From positions 1 to 64,000 of the forward strand of contig JBBAOE010000004.1 of the NCBI GenBank assembly GCA_040401595.1: a stretch of DNA of 64,000 nt. Reading direction: 5' to 3'. This document shows, one piece after another, positions 59,466-64,000 of the stretch (positions are counted from its first letter, which is position 1; each line of letters starts with the position of its first letter). Origin of the DNA: RFPW01 sp040401595 (GTDB lineage: Bacteria > Pseudomonadota > Gammaproteobacteria > Burkholderiales > Burkholderiaceae_E). The translations under genes were made by a program, and so were the position numbers. The notes below the pieces were generated by a model. It did no database searches. It saw only the letters and a program-made list of their open reading frames with translations, and was not told the origin of the DNA.

Positions 59466-62400
59466 TTACATGCTGCGCCGGTACTGCCCGCCCACCTCGA
59501 ACAGGGCTTGGGTGATTTGCCCAAGCGAGCAGCACTGCACCGCTTCCATCAGGACGGCAAACACATTGCCGCTGTTGAGCACGGCCTGCTGCAGACGCTC
59601 GAGCATCGCCGGCGCCGATTGCACATGGCGGGCCTGGAAATCCCGCAAGCGGGCGAGTTGCGACTGCTTTTCCGCCTCGGTGGAACGGGCCAGTTCGAGT
59701 GCTTTCGGGACCTGATCGCCCAAGGGGTTGCGAAAAGTGTTGACCCCCACGATCGGCAGCTCGCCCGAGTGCTTGAGCATCTCGTAATGCATCGACTCAT
59801 CTTGGATACGCCCCCGCTGATAGCCGGTCTCCATGGCGCCCAGAACCCCCCCGCGCTCGGCGATACGCTCAAACTCCAACAACACCGCCTCTTCGACGAG
59901 CTCGGTCAGTTCTTCCAGAATGTAGGCGCCCTGATTCGGATTTTCGTTGGTCGCGAGGCCCCATTCGCGGTTGATGATGAGCTGGATCGCCATCGCCCGC
60001 CGAACCGACTCTTCGGTTGGCGTCGTGATCGCCTCATCATAAGCGTTCGTGTGCAGGCTGTTGCAGTTGTCATAAACCGCGATCAGCGCCTGCAAGGTCG
60101 TCCGGATATCGTTGAAATCGACCTCCTGCGCATGCAGCGAACGCCCGGACGTCTGGATGTGATACTTCAGCTTCTGACTGCGCTCATTGGCGCCGTACTG
60201 GTCGCGCATCGCCACCGCCCAGATGCGCCTCGCCACCCGCCCGAGGACGGTGTACTCGGGGTCCATGCCATTGCTGAAAAAGAAGCTCAGGTTGGGGGCA
60301 AACGAGTCGATGTGCATGCCGCGCGCGAGATAGGCCTCCACAAAGGTGAATCCATTGGCGAGCGTAAAGGCGAGCTGGCTGATCGGATTCGCGCCGGCCT
60401 CGGCGATGTGATAGCCCGAAATCGACACGGAGTAAAAATTGCGCACGGCGTGGTCGATGAACCACTGCTGCACGTCGCCCATGACCTTGAGCGAAAACTC
60501 GGTTGAAAAAATGCAGGTGTTCTGGCCTTGGTCTTCCTTCAGGATGTCCGCCTGCACCGTCCCGCGCACCGTTGAGAGCGCTTGGGCCCTTAGCGTCGCG
60601 TGCTCCTCAGGCGTCGGGGCCCGCCCCTGAGCCTGCTCGAAGGCGCTGAGCTGCTGTTCAATCACCACGTTGAAGAACATCGCCAGGATCGTCGGTGCCG
60701 GGCCATTGATGGTCATCGAAACACTGGTCGACGGGGCGCAGAGGTCGAATCCGTCGTAGAGCGCCCGCATGTCATCGAGCGTCGCAATCGATACCCCCGA
60801 ATTACCCACCTTGCCGTAGATATCGGGACGTTCGTCGGGGTCGTGGCCATAGAGCGTGACGCTGTCAAAAGCGGTCGATAAGCGCTTCGCCGGCATCGCA
60901 TCAGAGAGCCTGCGAAAGCGCCGGTTGGTTCGAAACGCGTCGCCTTCGCCAGCGAACATGCGGGTCGGATCTTCGCCTTCGCGTTTGAACGGGAAGACAC
61001 CCGCGGTGTAGGGAAACTCGCCCGGCACGTTCTCGAGCATCAGCCAACGCAGGCGATCGCCCGCATCAACATAATCGGGAAGCGCCACCTTGCGCACCCG
61101 GGTACCCGAGAGTGAGCGGGTGGTGAGGACGGTGCGGATTTCCCGGTCGCGAATTCTGACCACCTGTTCGTCCCCGGCGTAAGCGGCTTGCAGCAGGTCC
61201 CAGCGAGCGAGAAGCGCCTGCGACTGCACCGAGAGCCGGGCAAGGCGCTGCGCTTCCAGGGCCGCCAGAGCCGTCAGGGCGGGCAAGGCGTGCGCGGGAT
61301 CGAGCGCCGAGTCAAGCGCTGAGGTCGACCCGAGCGGAATCGCACCCGGGGGCTCTGCGGATCGCGCCTGCATCTGAATCTGAACCTGCNNNNNNNNNNN
61401 NNNNNNNNNNNNNNNNNNNNNNNNNNNNNNNNNNNNNNNNNNNNNNNNNNNNNNNNNNNNNNNNNNNNNNNNNNNNNNNNNNNNNNNNNCCTGCGCCTGG
61501 CGCACCATGGCTTGCGCGGCCGCGAGTTGCTGGCACTCGCGCGCAACGCCCGATTGCACCCTGGCCTGCTGTTTATAAGCCCGCATGGTGTCGGCGATTT
61601 CGGCCAGGTAGCGGCTACGAGCGCTGGGCACGATGGCCGATACGGCGCGGCTGTGGCGCAGGTCCACCGCGGGCAGACGCCCAACGCGGGCCGTCAGGCC
61701 ATCCTCGATCAGGCGCGGCAAGATGGCCTGGTAGAGCGCGGTGACACCATCGTCGGCAAAGCGGGAGGCCTGCGTCCCGAACACCGGCATCGCCTCGGCG
61801 GGCTGGTTCCAGGCTTCGCGATTGCGTTGAACCTGTTTCGACACATCGCGCATCGCGTCGAGTGCGCCCTTGCGATCAAACTTGTTGATCGCCACAAAGT
61901 CGGCGAAGTCGAGCATATCGATTTTTTCGAGTTGGCTCGCCGCACCAAATTCCGGCGTCATCACGTAGAGACTCAGGTCGACATACGGCACGATCGCCGC
62001 ATCGCCCTGACCAATGCCCGAGGTTTCAACAATGATCAGGTCAAAGCCACAGGCCCGACAAGCGGCAATCGTGTCGGGCAAGGCGCGGGAAATTTCGCTA
62101 CCCGCCTCGCGCGTTGCCATCGAACGCATGTAGACGCGCGGGCCCCGCTCGCGGGCACCCAGCCCATCCGCAGCCCAGGGATGGATCGCATTCATGCGGA
62201 TACGGTCGCCCAACAAGGCCCCCCCGCTCTTGCGTCGGCTGGGGTCAATCGAGAGGACGGCAATGCGCAGGCTATCGCCCTGATCGAGGCGAAGCCGGCG
62301 AATCAACTCATCGGTGAGCGAACTCTTGCCAGCTCCGCCGGTACCCGTGACCCCCAGAACCGGGGCCCCCGCCAGCGTCGCAGCCGCCCGCAGGGTGTGG

Positions 62401-62963
62401 CGCCAGTCGGGCGAGATGCGATCGGCTTCGATCGCTGTGATCAGACAGGCCAAGGCCGACCAGTCCCCCGGTAACATGTCCACGCTGGCCGGTGCGCGCG
62501 CCGTCAGATCCTGGTCGGCTCGGCGCACCATGTCGCCTACCATGCCCTGCAAGCCCAGCCGCTGTCCATCCTCGGGGCTGTAGATGCGGGTGACGCCATA
62601 GGCGTGCAGCGCCTCGATTTCAGCTGGGATGATGACCCCGCCCCCGCCACCAAAGACCCGAATATGGCCCGCACCGCGGGCGCGCAGCAGGTCCACCATG
62701 TAGCGGAAAAACTCCTCATGGCCGCCCTGGTACGAGCTCACCGCAATCCCGTGCACATCCTCCTGAATCGCAGCCGTGACGATCTCGTCGACCGAACGAT
62801 TGTGGCCCAGATGCACGACCTCGACGCCCATCGACTGCAGGATGCGCCGCATGATGTTGATCGATGCATCATGACCATCAAACAATGCGGCCGCAGTCAC
62901 GAACCGAACCCGGTGCTGCGCTGGATCGCCGGTCTGCGGTCGATCCTCAAACTGATCCGTCAT
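59466..62963 (-). CDS. icmF: Fused isobutyryl-CoA mutase (IcmF), interrupted by assembly gap
   Basis: Adenosylcobalamin enzyme that interconverts isobutyryl-CoA and n-butyryl-CoA (some act on pivalyl-CoA), with its own G-protein chaperone. About 1165 residues including the placeholder. Order: B12-binding domain with FDGHDASINIM (about 28-38), MeaI-type GTPase with GVTGTGGAGKSSLTDEL Walker A, ETSGIGQGDAAI and NKFDRKGA, then a linker, and the mutase domain with RMFAGEGDAFRTNRRF, FDSVTLYGHDPDERPDIYGKVGNSGVS, and the family C-terminus. The linker contains Gln-x repeats (QVQIQMQ) and the 100-N gap (61390-61489). Frame is kept across 100 Ns. It may support branched-chain or fatty-acid carbon metabolism. 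Confidence 0.94.
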   Translation of the reverse strand: MTDQFEDRPQTGDPAQHRVRFVTAAALFDGHDASINIMRRILQSMGVEVVHLGHNRSVDEIVTAAIQEDVHGIAVSSYQGGHEEFFRYMVDLLRARGAGHIRVFGGGGGVIIPAEIEALHAYGVTRIYSPEDGQRLGLQGMVGDMVRRADQDLTARAPASVDMLPGDWSALACLITAIEADRISPDWRHTLRAAATLAGAPVLGVTGTGGAGKSSLTDELIRRLRLDQGDSLRIAVLSIDPSRRKSGGALLGDRIRMNAIHPWAADGLGARERGPRVYMRSMATREAGSEISRALPDTIAACRACGFDLIIVETSGIGQGDAAIVPYVDLSLYVMTPEFGAASQLEKIDMLDFADFVAINKFDRKGALDAMRDVSKQVQRNREAWNQPAEAMPVFGTQASRFADDGVTALYQAILPRLIEDGLTARVGRLPAVDLRHSRAVSAIVPSARSRYLAEIADTMRAYKQQARVQSGVARECQQLAAAQAMVRQAQXXXXXXXXXXXXXXXXXXXXXXXXXXXXXXXXXXQVQIQMQARSAEPPGAIPLGSTSALDSALDPAHALPALTALAALEAQRLARLSVQSQALLARWDLLQAAYAGDEQVVRIRDREIRTVLTTRSLSGTRVRKVALPDYVDAGDRLRWLMLENVPGEFPYTAGVFPFKREGEDPTRMFAGEGDAFRTNRRFRRLSDAMPAKRLSTAFDSVTLYGHDPDERPDIYGKVGNSGVSIATLDDMRALYDGFDLCAPSTSVSMTINGPAPTILAMFFNVVIEQQLSAFEQAQGRAPTPEEHATLRAQALSTVRGTVQADILKEDQGQNTCIFSTEFSLKVMGDVQQWFIDHAVRNFYSVSISGYHIAEAGANPISQLAFTLANGFTFVEAYLARGMHIDSFAPNLSFFFSNGMDPEYTVLGRVARRIWAVAMRDQYGANERSQKLKYHIQTSGRSLHAQEVDFNDIRTTLQALIAVYDNCNSLHTNAYDEAITTPTEESVRRAMAIQLIINREWGLATNENPNQGAYILEELTELVEEAVLLEFERIAERGGVLGAMETGYQRGRIQDESMHYEMLKHSGELPIVGVNTFRNPLGDQVPKALELARSTEAEKQSQLARLRDFQARHVQSAPAMLERLQQAVLNSGNVFAVLMEAVQCCSLGQITQALFEVGGQYRRSM
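61366..61499 (-). repeat. Hexanucleotide (CAGNNN) repeat coding Gln-x tract around a gap
   Basis: On the coding strand (minus) CAGGTT, CAGATT, CAGATG, CAGGCG follow one another after the gap, and CAGGCGCAGG precedes it. This gives alternating Gln residues in the linker of IcmF. The array is cut by the 100-N gap; its length is unknown. Confidence 0.85.
61390..61489. other. Assembly gap (100 N) in icmF linker repeat
   Basis: Exactly 100 Ns between two halves of the hexanucleotide repeat in icmF. The reading frame is open on both sides. Confidence 0.9.
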
Positions 62964-63002
62964 GGCAACGTCTCCTAACAGGGGGGAACTGCGCCCGGGG
63001 GT

Positions 63003-63467
63003 CTAAGCCCGGTCAGCCAGCAAGGCGGTTGCCAGCAAGGATAAAGTGGCGACGACCGTCAGGAGGCTGCGCAAGCGCAAAAACCAGCTGCCGACACCGT
63101 AATGGCGCCAGGCGCGTTGATCCACGGCCCAGGCCAGCGCAAGCCCGCCAGCGAGCCCAAACAGCGCCAGGCGATCGGGCATCCCGGCCGCGCCGCACGC
63201 GATCAGCGAAGGCACGACGCTCCACCCCAGAGCCGCCCGCGTCGTCTGGGCCGACAAGCGACCCGCCAAAGCAAACCCCCAGTGCAGACCACCCAGAAAC
63301 GCGAGGATGCTCGCGCCATAGAGGATCTGGGCCCGAATTACCCAGCCCACCCACGCGGGCGACACCCACCAGGCAGCGATCGCAAGTCCGACAAATGGCA
63401 ACAGCCCGCTTAGGCCCAGGCCAAAGGCAAGGCGCTGGTTTTCGGGGGTGAGATCAAACGCGTCCAT
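63003..63467 (-). CDS. DUF3429 small membrane protein
   Basis: Inner-membrane protein of 154 residues, almost wholly hydrophobic, with about five helices. Family traits include the YGASILAFLGGLHWGFAL segment and GWSVVPSLIA, as in DUF3429 proteins of unknown function. Its 3' end lies 39 bp before icmF on the same strand. Upstream metW lies 6 bp away, so it follows metW in one transcript. Confidence 0.87.
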   Translation of the reverse strand: MDAFDLTPENQRLAFGLGLSGLLPFVGLAIAAWWVSPAWVGWVIRAQILYGASILAFLGGLHWGFALAGRLSAQTTRAALGWSVVPSLIACGAAGMPDRLALFGLAGGLALAWAVDQRAWRHYGVGSWFLRLRSLLTVVATLSLLATALLADRA

Positions 63468-63473
63468 GCGCTC

Positions 63474-64000
63474 TCAGACCTCGATCGCCCGAACCCCGGC
63501 GGCCGCCGAATCCGACGCTGCAGCTGGGTCGGGGCGGAACCGGTAAATCGCGGTTGAAGCCCGCTTGGCGGGCATCAGCGTGACGCGCCGGCCGCGCTCA
63601 TCGAGAAAAGCGGCATCAACGATCGTCATGCCGAGCCTGCGCAGGAAATTTTCAAAATCCAGAATGGTCGCCAGATGCAGGTTCGGCGTGTTGTACCACT
63701 CAAAAGGCATGGCAGTGGACATCGGCATGCGCCCGAGGGCGAGCGACCAGACATGGCGCCAATGACCAAAATTCGGAAAGGAAATGATGGCCTCGTGGCC
63801 AATCCGACCCATCTCGCGCACGACCCGTTCCGTGTGCTGGGTCGCCATGATCGCCATCGACAGCACGACGAACTCGAACTGGCGGCGCCCAAACATGTCG
63901 AGTCCCTGCTCGATATTCTGCTGGATCACGTCCACCCCACGCGTCGTGCAGGCCAGCACCTGGGCATCATCGATCTCGACCCCGTAGCCACTGCAGCCGC
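63474..64000 (-). CDS. metW: Methionine biosynthesis protein MetW (partial, cut by window end)
   Basis: SAM-dependent methyltransferase-like protein that with MetX supports homoserine acetylation. The visible part runs from GCSGYGVEIDDAQVLACTTRGVDVIQQNIEQGL through FEFVVLSMAIMATQ, ISFPNFGHWRHVWSLALGRMPMS and FEWYNTPNLHLATILDFENF, all MetW features. It has a C-terminal extension ending AAAGVRAIEV. The N-terminus with the glycine-rich LDLGCG motif lies beyond position 64000, as would metX. Confidence 0.92.
   Translation of the reverse strand, partial: GCSGYGVEIDDAQVLACTTRGVDVIQQNIEQGLDMFGRRQFEFVVLSMAIMATQHTERVVREMGRIGHEAIISFPNFGHWRHVWSLALGRMPMSTAMPFEWYNTPNLHLATILDFENFLRRLGMTIVDAAFLDERGRRVTLMPAKRASTAIYRFRPDPAAASDSAAAGVRAIEV

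Overview
The window is a gene-dense, GC-rich chromosomal segment with core metabolic and housekeeping content, most likely from a betaproteobacterium of the order Burkholderiales. The placement rests on gene content and order: metK next to two lpxL-type acyltransferases, dapF, a DUF484 gene and xerC; COG0523 GTPase-dksA-hslV-hslU-argB-nucleotidase-slmA; ahcY-tlyA-metF behind an SAH riboswitch; Bug/TctC-type binding proteins; a one-cysteine DksA; and a fused isobutyryl-CoA mutase. No rRNA, tRNA, insertion sequence, prophage or CRISPR array is visible.

Layout. 1-9100 (minus strand): glmS and glmU (UDP-GlcNAc synthesis), a sodium:solute symporter, ubiB, ttcA, folB and a folM-like reductase, several overlapping by 4 bp. 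9156-10585 (plus): MidA-type methyltransferase and a DUF2905 peptide. 10602-19730 (minus): DUF3047 lipoprotein, a molybdenum hydroxylase pair, cca, an NDUFA9-like protein and a soluble lytic transglycosylase broken by an assembly gap. 19729-20427 (plus): 5-formyl-THF cyclo-ligase, whose start codon overlaps that of the transglycosylase. 20412-23880 (minus): the SAH-riboswitch-controlled ahcY-tlyA-metF set. 23911-36014: two peptide ABC transporter systems, one on the minus strand with a divergent binding protein, the other a complete oppABCDF operon. 36263-38528: a LytS/LytR-type two-component system. 38593-42024: D-threonine aldolase-like enzyme and two divergent Bug proteins. 42141-49359: metK, then lpxL-lpxL-dapF-DUF484-xerC-rlmI. 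49415-55314: COG0523 GTPase, dksA, hslVU, argB, nucleotidase, slmA. 55343-64000 (minus): YHS protein, moeB, corA, ctpA, icmF, DUF3429 and a partial metW.

The methyl cycle is well represented: metK makes SAM, ahcY clears SAH, metF supplies methyl groups, and metW (cut by the window edge) belongs to methionine synthesis. SAH sensing at ahcY is the clearest regulatory element.

The most unusual property is a recurring class of short C-rich tandem repeats on coding strands. These encode Pro/Asn/Thr- or Gln-rich tracts inside or at the ends of unrelated enzymes (MidA, 5-FCL, TlyA, LpxL, an ABC ATPase linker, Slt, OppC, IcmF). All three 100-N assembly gaps fall in such repeats, and two have G-quadruplex-like complementary strands. 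Related repeats lie in non-coding positions: an 8-bp x 8 array upstream of oppA, and an 11-bp x 3 array that triplicates the start codon of the nucleotidase gene. No wholly new multi-gene system was identified. The repeat biology and several initiation oddities (hslV, slt/5-FCL, nucleotidase) are the best leads.
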